Source: Aquibacillus halophilus (GTDB lineage Bacteria; Bacillota; Bacilli; Bacillales; Amphibacillaceae). Taken from it: DNA of 64,000 bases. Under the pieces are notes generated by a model. The model ran no database searches. It was given only the letters and a program-made list of their open reading frames with translations, and had not been told where the DNA came from. The translations under genes and the position numbers were made by a program. The stretch lies in assembly GCF_009649745.1 (NCBI RefSeq), contig NZ_WJNG01000013.1:1-64000 (forward strand), given 5' to 3'. Of this stretch, positions 18,801 to 27,999 are shown piece by piece; position 1 is the stretch's first letter; every line of letters starts with the position of its first letter.

Positions 18801-19220
18801 TTATTTAACAGCAAACATAATTTCTGCTTCACAAGCGAGTTCTCCGTCCACTGTCGCGATAGCTTTTCCTTTACCAATCGGTCCCTTTAAGCGAATAATC
18901 TCAACCTCTAACCTTAATTGGTCACCTGGTTTTACTTGTCGCTTAAAGCGGCATTTATCAATACCTGCTAAAAAGCCAATTTTCCCTTTGTTTTCTTCCT
19001 TGTTTAAAATGGCAACCGCTCCTACTTGAGCTAGCGCCTCGACAATTAGAACGCCAGGCATTACTGGATAATCGGGAAAATGCCCTTGGAAGAAAGGCTC
19101 ATTTATTGTAACGTTCTTTTTTCCCACCACCCGCTTATCTTCCAATTCGGTAATTTCATCGACTAGTAAAAAGGGATAGCGATGAGGTATTGTTTCCTTG
19201 ATTTTTTGGATATCAAACAA
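18801..19220 (-). CDS. fabZ: 3-hydroxyacyl-ACP dehydratase
   Basis: A 139-residue hot-dog fold enzyme of type II fatty acid synthesis that dehydrates 3-hydroxyacyl-ACP to the trans-2-enoyl form. [13 protein letters not shown] (residues 10-22) and the catalytic segment [23 protein letters not shown] (about 47-69, with active-site His48 and Glu62) are intact. Length is normal. In B. subtilis fabZ (ywpB) also lies near flhP and mbl, so the location is ancestral. It has its own terminator and a usable start site. Confidence 0.95.
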   Translation of the reverse strand: MFDIQKIKETIPHRYPFLLVDEITELEDKRVVGKKNVTINEPFFQGHFPDYPVMPGVLIVEALAQVGAVAILNKEENKGKIGFLAGIDKCRFKRQVKPGDQLRLEVEIIRLKGPIGKGKAIATVDGELACEAEIMFAVK

Positions 19221-19359
19221 AATAACGCCTCCTTGTTAATCTGGTCCTATGTATCGTTAATAAAAGAAAACCTAGAGATTTTAAGCAGGAGTATATGCAG
19301 TCCTTTAAAATCAAAAAGGTTCACGTTAAATGTTCCACTTTACTTACAAATCCTCAGTG

Positions 19360-19710
19360 TTATTCTCCTGTTACAATCTCAACGATATGTTTCCAGGTTT
19401 CAAAATTAAGTGCTTCTGTAGGATTGCCATCCCCAAGTATGCCATAACCCACCATGAGTCCCGCAATAAGAGCTGCAAAAGAAAGCACTAACACAATGAT
19501 TACTTTCAGCCATATCGGTATTAAACGACGGATGGGAACTTTGTTTTTCCTTTTTTCCTCACGTCGCTTTTTCCTATTATCTTTATCATTACCGTTAGAT
19601 TTTTCATTTTGCTTCGCTAATTTTTTTTCTTGTTTCTGAAGATTCTTCTGCTCTTTACGTTTTACAGAGCTCTTATTCTCTTCAGTTTTTTCAGCTAATA
19701 TTGTTAACAT
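19360..19710 (-). CDS. EpuA-like small membrane protein annotated as RNA polymerase beta
   Basis: A 116-residue protein. Residues 1-58 are a Lys/Glu-rich, probably coiled segment (KRKEQKNLQKQEKKLAKQNEKS). The conserved part is VPIRRLIPIWLKVIIVLVLSFAALIAGLMVGYGILGDGNPTEALNFETWKHIVEIV, with one transmembrane helix. This matches the family usually labelled DNA-directed RNA polymerase subunit beta or EpuA, found beside the flhO/flhP genes in bacilli. That label is misleading, because no polymerase domain is present. RBS AAGGAG is 10 bases before the ATG. It follows flhP closely, so it may be cotranscribed with the flagellar pair. Confidence 0.75.
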   Translation of the reverse strand: MLTILAEKTEENKSSVKRKEQKNLQKQEKKLAKQNEKSNGNDKDNRKKRREEKRKNKVPIRRLIPIWLKVIIVLVLSFAALIAGLMVGYGILGDGNPTEALNFETWKHIVEIVTGE

Positions 19711-19746
19711 GGCTTGATGACTCCTTACTTAGAAATTACTTAAGGG

Positions 19747-20574
19747 TTATCTTAATTGATTAACTAACCCCATCATTTGGTCATTCATCGAAATGGATCT
19801 AGCATTAAATTGATATGCTCGTTGAGTCAGCGTAAGCTCAGTCATTTGTTTAGCAATATCTACATTGGACGATTCTAACGCTTGGCTTTTTAATTGCACT
19901 TGATTAGCTGCCACGTCTTGAATAATTTCCCCTTGATTAAATTGGACACCTTCGACATTACCAAATCTAAGGTTATTATCGCCAGCAGCTTCTAATAAGC
20001 GTGGGCGTATTGCTTCAACAATAGCTAATTGACCTTCGACCTCGGTATTACCATTTCTAGTTACTTGAATTGTTCCATTATTCGAGAACGATATAGAATC
20101 AAAATCATCCGCAAAAATAATTGGGCCATTCTCTCCAACTACCGGATGCCCCTGTTTATTCGTAAGCATTACTGTCCCATCATCGAGAGGATTTAAATAA
20201 AATGTTCCGGAACGAGTGAATTGTGTTTCGGTAATTCCATTTTCAGTAACGTTCACTTGAAAAAGGTGATTATCTGCCAATAAAGCTACATCAAGTGATC
20301 GACCAGTATCTGCAATGGTTCCCTGTGACAGATTTATATTAGTGTGTCCTAATTTAGCTCCATTACCAACTCGAATACCGTCTGGTGTTAACCGTACATT
20401 TTCGACTTCAGGGTTAGAAAGGTTATCTATTTGTTGAAATAGCAAGGATGAGAAGTCAGCTTGTCGGCTTTTATATCCATTGGTATTAACATTGGCCATG
20501 TTGTGGCCGATTATATCCATTTTGTTTTGCAACTGTCCCATCGTTACGGCTGCTTGTATTGCCATTCTACTCAT
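19747..20574 (-). CDS. flhP: Flagellar rod/hook-family protein FlhP
   Basis: A 275-residue protein of the FlgE/F/G axial family. The N-terminal rod motif is MAIQAAVTMGQLQNKMDIIGHNMANVNTNGYK and the C-terminal helix contains LESSNVDIAKQMTELTLTQRAYQFNARSI, both needed for assembly as a coiled shell. In B. subtilis flhO and flhP encode the distal rod proteins and sit downstream of mbl, as here. The gene starts 15 bases after flhO, so the two are one unit. The start ATG fits the conserved N-terminus exactly. Confidence 0.93.
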   Translation of the reverse strand: MSRMAIQAAVTMGQLQNKMDIIGHNMANVNTNGYKSRQADFSSLLFQQIDNLSNPEVENVRLTPDGIRVGNGAKLGHTNINLSQGTIADTGRSLDVALLADNHLFQVNVTENGITETQFTRSGTFYLNPLDDGTVMLTNKQGHPVVGENGPIIFADDFDSISFSNNGTIQVTRNGNTEVEGQLAIVEAIRPRLLEAAGDNNLRFGNVEGVQFNQGEIIQDVAANQVQLKSQALESSNVDIAKQMTELTLTQRAYQFNARSISMNDQMMGLVNQLR

Positions 20575-20589
20575 TTTTAGAAAACCTCC

Positions 20590-21414
20590 CTACCTTAATC
20601 TAGCAATTTCGTTAACGGCCTTATCCATACTCTGATCGTAAGCCTTTAAGACATTTTGATTCATCTCAAAGGAACGGTATGCCTGCATCATATCTGTCAT
20701 TGTCTGATTTGCATCGACATTTGAGTTTTCAAGAAACTTTTGTTGAATCGTAAAAGTTGTCCCAGGATTTACTCGAGCATCTAGTAATGCTTGTTCACCT
20801 TCAGCTAGTCGAAACAAATCTTGGCCTTCTTTCACTAAATTATTAGCGTTCTGACTGTATGCTACTCCTAAAGGGATGTTCTGATTGCCTAGTTGAATCA
20901 TTCCTTCTGCAGTTAGGTTAAATTCCAATCCACCAGTTGCTATTGGGTTACCTGCTTGATCTAGCACGTAATGCCCATGATTTGAAACTAGAAATCCCTG
21001 TCCATCAACAGTGAAATTTCCATTTCTCGTGTACCTTTCTTCACCATCTTGATTTTGAATGGTGAAAAAGAGATTACCTTCAGGATCTGCAATCGTGCCA
21101 TTCACAATGGCCATATCTGTCGAAACACCTGTTTCTTTCAAGGAACCTTGAGTAAAATCCGGAATGGTTTCTTGTACATATACTCCAGTATTTATAGAAC
21201 CTATTCGGGTCTGCATTGGTATATTCATGTTCGTTGATGTTGGAAGTTTTTTAGACTCCATACGCTCAATTAAGAGTTCTGGAAATGCGCGTAATGTTGC
21301 TTGATCCTGTTTATAGCCAGGTGTCAACGCATTGGCCATGTTGTTTGATAACGTCTCTTGACGACGTTGCTGTGCAATCATTCCTGCTGCGGCTGTATAA
21401 TACCCTCTTAACAT
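20590..21414 (-). CDS. flhO: Flagellar rod/hook-family protein FlhO
   Basis: A 274-residue FlgE/F/G-type protein. The frame opens at 21492, but the conserved start MLRGYYTAAAGMIAQQRRQETLSNNMANALTPGYK at 21414 follows a GGGGAGGG site and is chosen. The C-terminal half has NSNVDANQTMTDMMQAYRSFEMNQNVLKAYDQSMDKAVNEIARL, the classic paired end of axial flagellar proteins. It is exported through the flagellar type III apparatus, so no signal peptide is expected. It is followed by flhP and preceded by mbl, as in B. subtilis. Confidence 0.93.
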   Translation of the reverse strand: MLRGYYTAAAGMIAQQRRQETLSNNMANALTPGYKQDQATLRAFPELLIERMESKKLPTSTNMNIPMQTRIGSINTGVYVQETIPDFTQGSLKETGVSTDMAIVNGTIADPEGNLFFTIQNQDGEERYTRNGNFTVDGQGFLVSNHGHYVLDQAGNPIATGGLEFNLTAEGMIQLGNQNIPLGVAYSQNANNLVKEGQDLFRLAEGEQALLDARVNPGTTFTIQQKFLENSNVDANQTMTDMMQAYRSFEMNQNVLKAYDQSMDKAVNEIARLR

Positions 21415-21514
21415 TGTTTTACCCTCCCCTAACGAATCAATCAAAACTGAATAATTTCCATACAGCAATAGGTTCCAACAAATTTCGTTCAATGTATCTA
21501 CTGTTTACTCACTA

Positions 21515-22516
21515 TTAGCCAAACTTTTTACGTTCAATTTTATCAATGTTTTCTAACATGATACCTGTCCCTTTTGCAACACAATTCATGGGCTCGTCCG
21601 CTAATAAAACCGGAACTTTAAGCTCCTCAGACAGTAACTGATCCAATCCGTGTAACAATGCTCCTCCACCAGTTAAAATTACACCGCGGTCAATTATATC
21701 CGCAGACAGCTCTGGAGGTGTTTGTTCTAAAACCGTTTTAGCAGCTTGGACGATTAGTGCAACTGATTCTTTTAGAGCCTCTTCTACTTCAGATGATTCA
21801 ATCGTAATAGTGCGTGGCAGTCCACTTACCATATCCCGGCCACGAATATCAATTTTCTCATTGCGTCCTCCAGGAAATACAGTTGCTACATTAATCTTAA
21901 TATCTTCAGAAGTCCGTTCACCAATTAACAATTTATATTTTCGTTTCACATAATTAAGTATTTCAGCATCAAATTTATCCCCAGCCATTTTAATTGACTG
22001 TGCCGTAACAATATCCCCCATGGATAGAACGGCAACATCAGTGGTTCCACCACCAATATCAATTACCATATTACCACTAGGTTGGAATATATCCATCCCA
22101 GCACCAATAGCAGCTACCTTAGGCTCTTCTTCTAGATAAACTCGTTTTCCACCAGATTTTTCTGCTGCTTCTTTGATTGCCTTTTGTTCGACTTTGGTAA
22201 TGTTAGTTGGGCAACAAATTAGCATACGAGGTTTGGAAAAGAATCCGCGAACTTTTATTTTATTAATAAAGTATTTTAGCATCGCTTCTGTCACATCAAA
22301 GTCTGCAATTACCCCATCTTTTAATGGACGAATTGCTTCAATATTTCCGGGTGTACGTCCAACCATTCGTCGTGCTTCTTCTCCAACTTCAAGTACCCTA
22401 CCAGTTGTACGATCCATGGCAACAACCGAGGGCTCATTAAGTACAATTCCTTTGCCTTTTACATGTATTAATACGTTAGCTGTTCCAAGATCTATTCCAA
22501 TATCCCTAGAAAACAT
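21515..22516 (-). CDS. mbl: MreB-like cell-shape protein Mbl
   Basis: A 333-residue bacterial actin. The phosphate 1 loop DLGTANVLIHVKGKGIVLNEPSVVA starts at residue 7. DIGGGTTDVAVLSMGDIV (phosphate 2) and ILTGGGALLHGLDQLLSEE (adenosine site) follow. It forms membrane-bound filaments that guide lateral wall synthesis. The order spoIIID-mbl-flhO is the B. subtilis one. The start ATG is 6-10 bases after a GGAGG-type site. Length is normal. Confidence 0.95.
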   Translation of the reverse strand: MFSRDIGIDLGTANVLIHVKGKGIVLNEPSVVAMDRTTGRVLEVGEEARRMVGRTPGNIEAIRPLKDGVIADFDVTEAMLKYFINKIKVRGFFSKPRMLICCPTNITKVEQKAIKEAAEKSGGKRVYLEEEPKVAAIGAGMDIFQPSGNMVIDIGGGTTDVAVLSMGDIVTAQSIKMAGDKFDAEILNYVKRKYKLLIGERTSEDIKINVATVFPGGRNEKIDIRGRDMVSGLPRTITIESSEVEEALKESVALIVQAAKTVLEQTPPELSADIIDRGVILTGGGALLHGLDQLLSEELKVPVLLADEPMNCVAKGTGIMLENIDKIERKKFG

Positions 22517-22776
22517 GAGTTTCGATCCTCCCTGCCTAATTTAGTTGCTATGTATCCGTTCGTGAACACAATGCCTCTAATTATATATAATATCATAAAT
22601 TGGATTTTTTAGTTAAATTTTACGATAAAAAGTAAGCTATTGTCATATGGACTTTTGGATTGGAAGAGGATTGCAGACAACAAATGAATACTTACTGCCT
22701 GCACGACCTGTTTAGATGGGTCTCCTCTAGAAGAAGGGGGAACTTGATTTACCTTAAGGAGGAATTAATCCTAAAG

Positions 22777-23061
22777 TTAACCTACCGGCTCAATTGGAGC
22801 TTTCTCGGATTGCGAGTTAAGTTTATATTTCATTTTTGTTGCTTCGCCACCGCGCAAATGACGGATTGCCTTATGATGGTCGAGGATATTCTTCACTTCA
22901 ATAGCTAGCTCGGGGTTTATTTCTGGCAACCTTTCCGTTAAATCTTTGTGAACTGTACTTTTAGAAACACCAAATTCTTTCGCAATAACCCGTACAGTTT
23001 TCTTTGTTTCTACGAGATGTTTTCCAATTTTGATTGTTCTCTCTTTGATGTAATCATGCAC
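22777..23061 (-). CDS. spoIIID: Sporulation transcription factor SpoIIID
   Basis: A 94-residue DNA-binding regulator acting in the mother cell. The helix-turn-helix is TVRVIAKEFGVSKSTVHKDLTERL (about residues 24-47), followed by the basic C-terminal helix RHLRGGEATKMKYK. The open frame starts at 23091, but the B. subtilis protein starts with the same HDYIKERTIKIGK. A GTG at 23061 follows GGGAGGCGA, so that start is used. SpoIIID adjusts the SigE and SigK regulons. It lies about 260 bases before mbl on the same strand. Confidence 0.95.
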   Translation of the reverse strand: MHDYIKERTIKIGKHLVETKKTVRVIAKEFGVSKSTVHKDLTERLPEINPELAIEVKNILDHHKAIRHLRGGEATKMKYKLNSQSEKAPIEPVG

Positions 23062-23358
23062 ACCACTCGCCTCCCTGAGTTGGATGTCCAAGGTGTGAAA
23101 TGAGGCTGGCTACTGAGAATAGTGCAAATATACTATTATATGTACAAAAAAGTGTGGCGCTGTTAGTTGATTCACCCTACACTCTCTCACCTTAGATCTT
23201 TCTTGATTGCTTGGTTTGTAACATTTTATTATCAGAAATCAATGAATATGAATAAAAATATTCATATCTGACAAGTTAATCATGTTGACAAGCATTGATG
23301 GACTAGCCCTATTTAACTATGAAGTAGCATAAACACTAGATAGTAGCCCAAAATAAAA
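23062..23358. other. spoIIID upstream region
   Basis: Contains the 5' region of spoIIID. CATATAAT at about 23131-23138 (minus strand) resembles a SigE -10 element, but I see no good -35. An 8-base inverted repeat (ATGAATAT/ATATTCAT) lies at 23242-23265. No small aimP-like gene was found here. Confidence 0.4.
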
Positions 23359-23385
23359 AGCCTCACCAATATTTTTGGCAAGGCT
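23359..23385 (-). terminator. Terminator immediately after the AimR-like gene
   Basis: Stem AGCCT..CCAA / TTGG..AGGCT followed on the minus strand by TTTTTATTTT, only 18 bases after the stop. It leaves no room for a co-transcribed peptide gene. Confidence 0.85.
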
Positions 23386-23402
23386 AATTTACGTATAAGA
23401 AC

Positions 23403-24428
23403 TTATTTGTTTAAGGCAATAAGTGGCAATTTGGCAAAGAAGTAATCACTTCTTGTATTGATAAATTCATTGTAAGCATCCCTTAGAAGTTCTTCACTAT
23501 TAGTAGCTAAACCTAAGTAATACTTTCTAAAGGGTGTTGATGGCAACGTTTGTAAAATTGTTTGTGCCCCTTTTACGTTCCCTTTTGCAATTTCTATGTG
23601 AGCCTTTTCACTAAGGTCATCTGTTAGTACATTAGTTACATGTCCAAAGTGAGCACACACAAATGGATAATTCCTCTGCTTAATACTATTTACAATATGA
23701 TTCATATTAAACTTCTCAGCAATCTTTAACGATTCCTGCAGATGGTTAATCGATGCATAAAAGTCTTCGAAGATAAAAGTAAGTCCTAGGTTTAGATGTA
23801 CTCTAGCCTTTCTTTCAAAGCTTAATGTATCATTAATTGCTCGGTACGCATGCTTTCTTGCTAGAATCAACTCATTACGTTTCCAGTAGTACATAAATAA
23901 TAAGCCATTTAATCTCGTTTTATAGAGTGAGGATAATAGGGGGTTTTCTATTTCCGAAATTAAATCGTTTATATCATCTAGGTAATAACCGAGACTATTG
24001 AATTTATTAGATAAATAATCTAGATCTATTCTAACTAGGTATAACAGACACTTCAGTTCAGGGATATTTGTATTTATGTTATGTATTTGTTCCACGATAT
24101 CATGTAATGGTAGTGAATTTTCTTTTGAAGCCAAGAGCAGCTCGTAAACCTGTCCCCATTTTCGATCAATTGAATTTAAGCTTTGCTTATTTTTCACAAT
24201 TAATTCTTTTAAATCACCGTAACATCCATTCATATATAAAAATTCCATTCCGGTACGTCGGACTGTTGATACTTTGGACTGCAAACAAAATTCTTTTGTT
24301 TGTTCTATCATTGTTCTCTCATTACTGCTTAATTTAAACATTGTTACGAACTGATCTAGACTCATGTAATTGTTTATATCGCTATGTGAGTCTTTTTGCA
24401 TATTTAGTTTAGATATATATGCATTCAT
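23403..24428 (-). CDS. AimR-like (arbitrium receptor family) TPR protein without HTH
   Basis: A 341-residue helical-repeat protein resembling AimR, the phage SPbeta-group receptor for the arbitrium peptide. Similar stretches, compared from memory, are the KEFCLQSKVSTVRRTGMEFLY region, the SIDRKWGQVYELLLASK region and above all the C-terminal KYYLGLA...FFAKLPLIALNK, where AimR has HYYLKG...FLIRLPLLEL. AimR starts with a helix-turn-helix of about 40-50 residues. This protein begins beyond it, yet its ATG has a good GGGAGGG site, so the short form appears genuine. There is no aimP-like peptide gene next to it and no phage gene nearby. It could be a domesticated regulator or a protein-interaction sensor. 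Function unknown. Confidence 0.7.
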   Translation of the reverse strand: MNAYISKLNMQKDSHSDINNYMSLDQFVTMFKLSSNERTMIEQTKEFCLQSKVSTVRRTGMEFLYMNGCYGDLKELIVKNKQSLNSIDRKWGQVYELLLASKENSLPLHDIVEQIHNINTNIPELKCLLYLVRIDLDYLSNKFNSLGYYLDDINDLISEIENPLLSSLYKTRLNGLLFMYYWKRNELILARKHAYRAINDTLSFERKARVHLNLGLTFIFEDFYASINHLQESLKIAEKFNMNHIVNSIKQRNYPFVCAHFGHVTNVLTDDLSEKAHIEIAKGNVKGAQTILQTLPSTPFRKYYLGLATNSEELLRDAYNEFINTRSDYFFAKLPLIALNK

Positions 24429-24700
24429 GGCTCACCCTCCCCGTTTATAAAGAAGCCGGATATTGAACTTAAAAAATTAAAAATTCAAATTATTATTCTA
24501 TTATTTCATATATTAAATTTAATTCAACAAAAAAATCATATTTTTCGTGTTAATTCGACATTACCGGACTATTGGACTAAAAACAATAGTAGAAAAGTAC
24601 CGCTTTTAGACACATTTAATTCTTACCATTCTATTTTCCCGATACTCAGGGTCTAATTTTTTTCCTTTTTATGGTATCAGGATAAATTTTCTAAAAACAC
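24429..24700. other. AT-rich upstream region of the AimR-like gene
   Basis: Highly AT-rich. It carries the ribosome-binding site of the AimR-like gene but no remnant of a helix-turn-helix coding segment in any minus-strand frame that I could see, and no clear promoter. Confidence 0.4.
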
Positions 24701-24735
24701 AAAAATACCCTTAGGGTTGCCCTAAAGGTATTTTT
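24701..24735 (-). terminator. Terminator of spoIIQ
   Basis: Long nearly perfect stem AAAAATACC-CTTAGGG / CCCTAAAG-GTATTTTT 18 bases beyond the spoIIQ stop; it can work in both directions. Confidence 0.85.
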
Positions 24736-24753
24736 GAATAAGTCTTTATATTA

Positions 24754-25596
24754 TTATGCGTTTGCCATAGCTGCAGAAGATTCTGTGTTTGTACTACTAG
24801 TTTCTTCATCAGCATCTCCACCGGTTTCATCTTCAGAATCTTGGTCTGTTTCTTCAGTACCTTGATCTGTATTATCTTGCTGATTGCTTGGAACCTCCAG
24901 CTGACTTACTGGCTGATTGAAATACTGTTCTGGATTAACTGGTGCATCGTCTTTTCGTACTTCAAAATGAACGTGGGTTCCACTTGCTTGACTAAACAAG
25001 TTTTGACCAGCTGAACCAATCGTATCACCTTGCTTTACTTTTGCACCTGTTTCTACAAGTACATCCTGTAAGCTTGCATAATACGTCATAATGCCATTCT
25101 GATGCTCAATTTTAACGACATGACCTAAAAGTGGATCTTCTTTTACTTCTGTTACTGTACCACTTAACGAAGCAGTTACATCAAACACTTCTCCATCAGC
25201 AGATGCAATATCAACGCCTTTGCTTTGATAGTATTTATTGTTGTATAGAACAAGTGCTTGTAATTGATCCTCACTATCTGCGTCATAGTCGTAAAACTTT
25301 GTTACAATTTCTGCTTGGCTTTCTTCCACTACAGGCATCTTCAATACTTCCTGTTGCTCCATTACTGCTTCAGATTCTTCATCAAAGCCAGCTGGGTTTT
25401 GGCCAAGATACTCGTTGTCGAGTTGCTGTTCAGAATCTTCATTCGCCCCTGGTAATTGATTATCTAGATTTTGATACCATAAGACTCCTGTTAATAGTAA
25501 TGCCGCGACTGTAAGATATACTGCTGGAAAAAACCATTTTTTACCGAAGATCCGTTTCCAACCATTTTTTGAAACGTTCTTGTTTTCCTCATTCAT
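24754..25596 (-). CDS. spoIIQ: Forespore protein SpoIIQ (degenerate LytM/M23 domain)
   Basis: A 280-residue protein: short cytoplasmic N-terminus, one transmembrane helix (about residues 21-40), a linker and a LytM-type domain (about 108-225). It should be made in the forespore and pair with SpoIIIAH across the intermembrane space during engulfment. The peptidase zinc site is incomplete. The expected HxGxD is SKGVD here, and the YxHL position reads YASL, while HVHFEV is intact. That matches the B. subtilis protein, which is inactive as a peptidase. The last 60 residues are acidic and Ser/Thr-rich, probably disordered. It precedes spoIID in reverse order of expression, as in B. subtilis. Confidence 0.92.
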   Translation of the reverse strand: MNEENKNVSKNGWKRIFGKKWFFPAVYLTVAALLLTGVLWYQNLDNQLPGANEDSEQQLDNEYLGQNPAGFDEESEAVMEQQEVLKMPVVEESQAEIVTKFYDYDADSEDQLQALVLYNNKYYQSKGVDIASADGEVFDVTASLSGTVTEVKEDPLLGHVVKIEHQNGIMTYYASLQDVLVETGAKVKQGDTIGSAGQNLFSQASGTHVHFEVRKDDAPVNPEQYFNQPVSQLEVPSNQQDNTDQGTEETDQDSEDETGGDADEETSSTNTESSAAMANA

Positions 25597-25820
25597 TGAA
25601 TCATCACCTCAGCAATCATTCTGATCAGAAAAAGGAAGTTATATACATTATTCATAAAAATTTTTTATACTTATTTTTCGACAAACGTTTCAAATTATAC
25701 ATTTTATTTTTAAAAACTTAATTTATTGCGGAATTTATCTACTTTCATTTGGTTGCTTTTCTGGTAGAGTAGCTATGGTAATGCTAGCTTTTATCCGAAT
25801 AATATTCTAAAAAAAAAAAA

Positions 25821-25846
25821 AGAGAACCACATAGGAGTGATTCTCT
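25821..25846 (-). terminator. Terminator of spoIID
   Basis: Stem AGAGAA.CAC/GTG.TTCTCT followed on the minus strand by an uninterrupted run of more than ten T. Confidence 0.9.
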
Positions 25847-25861
25847 CTAACTAGACTATTA

Positions 25862-26917
25862 TTAATTTCGTGCAGATAGTTTAGGGGCTGTAGAGTCAAC
25901 TTGAGCTACTTCTGCACCCTGATAGTAATAGGTTACTATTTCTGTATAGTTCTTACCTTCCTTGGCCATTCCATTGGCACCATACTGACTCATTCCAACA
26001 CCGTGACCAAACCCTTTTGTTGTAAATATCATATGTTCATTCTTCTGTTCCACTTTAAAATCACTGGAACGAAGATCTAAACTTTCACGTATTTCTCTTC
26101 CTGTAAATGATTTTCCACCCAACTTTATTTCTGCAACTCGATTGCTTTCTGTTCGCTTTATTTCAAAAACATTTTCAGCTGATTGATCAATTTTAACTCC
26201 TAACAATTGTTCTACTTGGGCAACTGTTAAAACTTTTTGATCCAAAAATTTTGGGGAATCCAAATCCCATGAGCTTTCAACGCTTCTTAAATATGGTAAT
26301 TCATTTTGCCAATATTTTTCTGAGTCTTCTGTGTACCCATTACTCGTCGAGAAGAATGCAGGTGTTATCGGCACACCTTCGTAGGTGATGATTTGACCCT
26401 TTGTTGCAACTACAGCTTCTTTAATTCTATTTATTGTCCAGTTATATTCTGTACCTTCCTGTTCACGCAGTTCTTCATCACTTTTATATACTTGGTGTTG
26501 TACAGTATCTGTTACATCTGAGTCTTGTGGCAAATCAATATCACTATACATTAAGTAGTTAACTATATATGTCCTTGCTGCTAGAGCTTGTGCTTTTAAA
26601 GCTTCCATTTCAAATTCAGCTGGCATTTCAGAAGCAACCACCCTAGTAACATACTCCTCTAATGGAACTGTTTCCGTTTCTTCGGTTTTAGTTCGAAACA
26701 CTTTTACCGAAAAAGCCGAATCACTATCCTTTAGCTTCTCTGGTTCCGCTACAGTTGCTAATGTATCAACTGATTTAGTTTGATTTCCACCCGATTGTAT
26801 GAATGGCACAACAATAACTGATGGGATCACTAGGATAATTAAAAATAAACTTGCAATGATAATAATACTTGGTCTTTTCCACTCCTTTGTATTTCGATGC
26901 TTTTTCATTTTTTTCAT
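25862..26917 (-). CDS. spoIID: Stage II sporulation protein D, lytic transglycosylase
   Basis: A 351-residue protein with an N-terminal membrane anchor (about residues 16-36) and the SpoIID domain. Typical segments are VPLEEYVTRVVASEMPAEFEMEALKAQALAARTYIV (about 81-116), FSTSNGYTEDSEKYW and the C-terminal GFGHGVGMSQYGANGMAKEG. It cleaves glycan strands in engulfment together with SpoIIM and SpoIIP. It lies between murAA and spoIIQ, the B. subtilis order. An additional S66 peptidase gene separates it from murAA. Confidence 0.94.
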   Translation of the reverse strand: MKKMKKHRNTKEWKRPSIIIIASLFLIILVIPSVIVVPFIQSGGNQTKSVDTLATVAEPEKLKDSDSAFSVKVFRTKTEETETVPLEEYVTRVVASEMPAEFEMEALKAQALAARTYIVNYLMYSDIDLPQDSDVTDTVQHQVYKSDEELREQEGTEYNWTINRIKEAVVATKGQIITYEGVPITPAFFSTSNGYTEDSEKYWQNELPYLRSVESSWDLDSPKFLDQKVLTVAQVEQLLGVKIDQSAENVFEIKRTESNRVAEIKLGGKSFTGREIRESLDLRSSDFKVEQKNEHMIFTTKGFGHGVGMSQYGANGMAKEGKNYTEIVTYYYQGAEVAQVDSTAPKLSARN

Positions 26918-27081
26918 AGGTGGCCTCCTTCTCTAGTACGTTCTATTATTAAATCTATACAGTTAGAGTTAGCAATAGAACTAGAATTTTAAGAGAATAA
27001 ACATAGACAGGTTGTTACTTCGTTTCATAGATAATAGACAAGCTGAACCATGTACTGTGGCATTCGGCTATTGACAGACTA

Positions 27082-27999
27082 CTAAATTACTCCTGGGGCT
27101 ATTATTAATTTCTTATCATTCGTTGATAGTTTTGCTTTACCTAAAGGTATTGCAATATTAGGAATGCAATGACCAATGTTAAATCCTTTCATTACTGGTT
27201 TGGATAAATTAGCAAAATAAGTATCTAGCACTTGATCCAAGCTTAGCGAGGGAAGTTCGTTTTTGGCCACTGCATGTTTAAAATTGCCAATAACAATTCC
27301 TGCTGCATCGTCTAATTTACCTGCAAGTTGTAACTGATTAAGCATTGAGTCAATCCGATATGGGGCTTCATCGACATCTTCAATTAAAAGTATCTTTCCT
27401 TTTGTGTTGACTTCGTATCTAGTCCCTAAGGTGCTTGTGATTAACGTTAAGTTCCCACCGATGATTTCAGCTACTGTTTCGCCCTTTGCTACTACCTGCA
27501 AGCTAGATAGTTGTTCTGTATAGATAATTTGGGTGGGTTCAAATAATTGAAGAAACATTTGCTTCGATAATTGGTCAAAATCCTTTTTTGCTAAATCGGA
27601 GCTGATCATCGGACCGTGAAAAGTTACTAATCCTGTTTCTTGGTTGATTGCTGTATGTAAATAGGTAATATCACTGTATCCCCAAAAAATTTTCGGATTG
27701 TTAGCAATTAGTCGGTAATTTAGTTTATCTGATATTCTAGCAGTCCCATAACCTCCGCAAGCGCATATAACGGCCTTTACAGACTGATCAGCAAACATTG
27801 AGTGTAAATCATCTATCCGTTCCTGATCAGTGCCGGCAAGATAGCCGTATGTGCTTTTAAGACGCTCGCCAACTTTAACGTGTAATCCTAATGATTGTAA
27901 GAATGTTATCCCCTTTTGCAAATTTTCATAATTTGGGGGACTTGCTGGTGCAATTACTCCAACCGTATCTCCGCGTGTAATTCTTTTCGGTAAGATCAT
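27082..27999 (-). CDS. S66-family LD-carboxypeptidase
   Basis: A 305-residue enzyme of the LdcA/MccF family. The nucleophile serine lies in FWGYSDITYLHTAI (about Ser113), preceded by ACGGYGTARI. The catalytic glutamate and histidine are expected in LLIEDVDEAPYRIDSML and the GHCIPNIAIPLG region. Members remove the terminal D-alanine from muropeptide tetrapeptides in wall recycling, or inactivate microcin-like peptides. No signal peptide is present, so it should act in the cytoplasm. It interrupts the spoIID-murAA pair known from B. subtilis. Its start at 27999 has a weak site; the family N-terminus (ILPKRITRGDTVGVIAPASPP) fits. Confidence 0.9.
   Translation of the reverse strand: MILPKRITRGDTVGVIAPASPPNYENLQKGITFLQSLGLHVKVGERLKSTYGYLAGTDQERIDDLHSMFADQSVKAVICACGGYGTARISDKLNYRLIANNPKIFWGYSDITYLHTAINQETGLVTFHGPMISSDLAKKDFDQLSKQMFLQLFEPTQIIYTEQLSSLQVVAKGETVAEIIGGNLTLITSTLGTRYEVNTKGKILLIEDVDEAPYRIDSMLNQLQLAGKLDDAAGIVIGNFKHAVAKNELPSLSLDQVLDTYFANLSKPVMKGFNIGHCIPNIAIPLGKAKLSTNDKKLIIAPGVI

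Noticed and set aside
23092-23402. aimP-like peptide gene after the AimR-like gene
   Set aside because: A strong terminator follows 18 bases after the stop, and no small secreted-peptide frame with a ribosome-binding site is visible before spoIIID.
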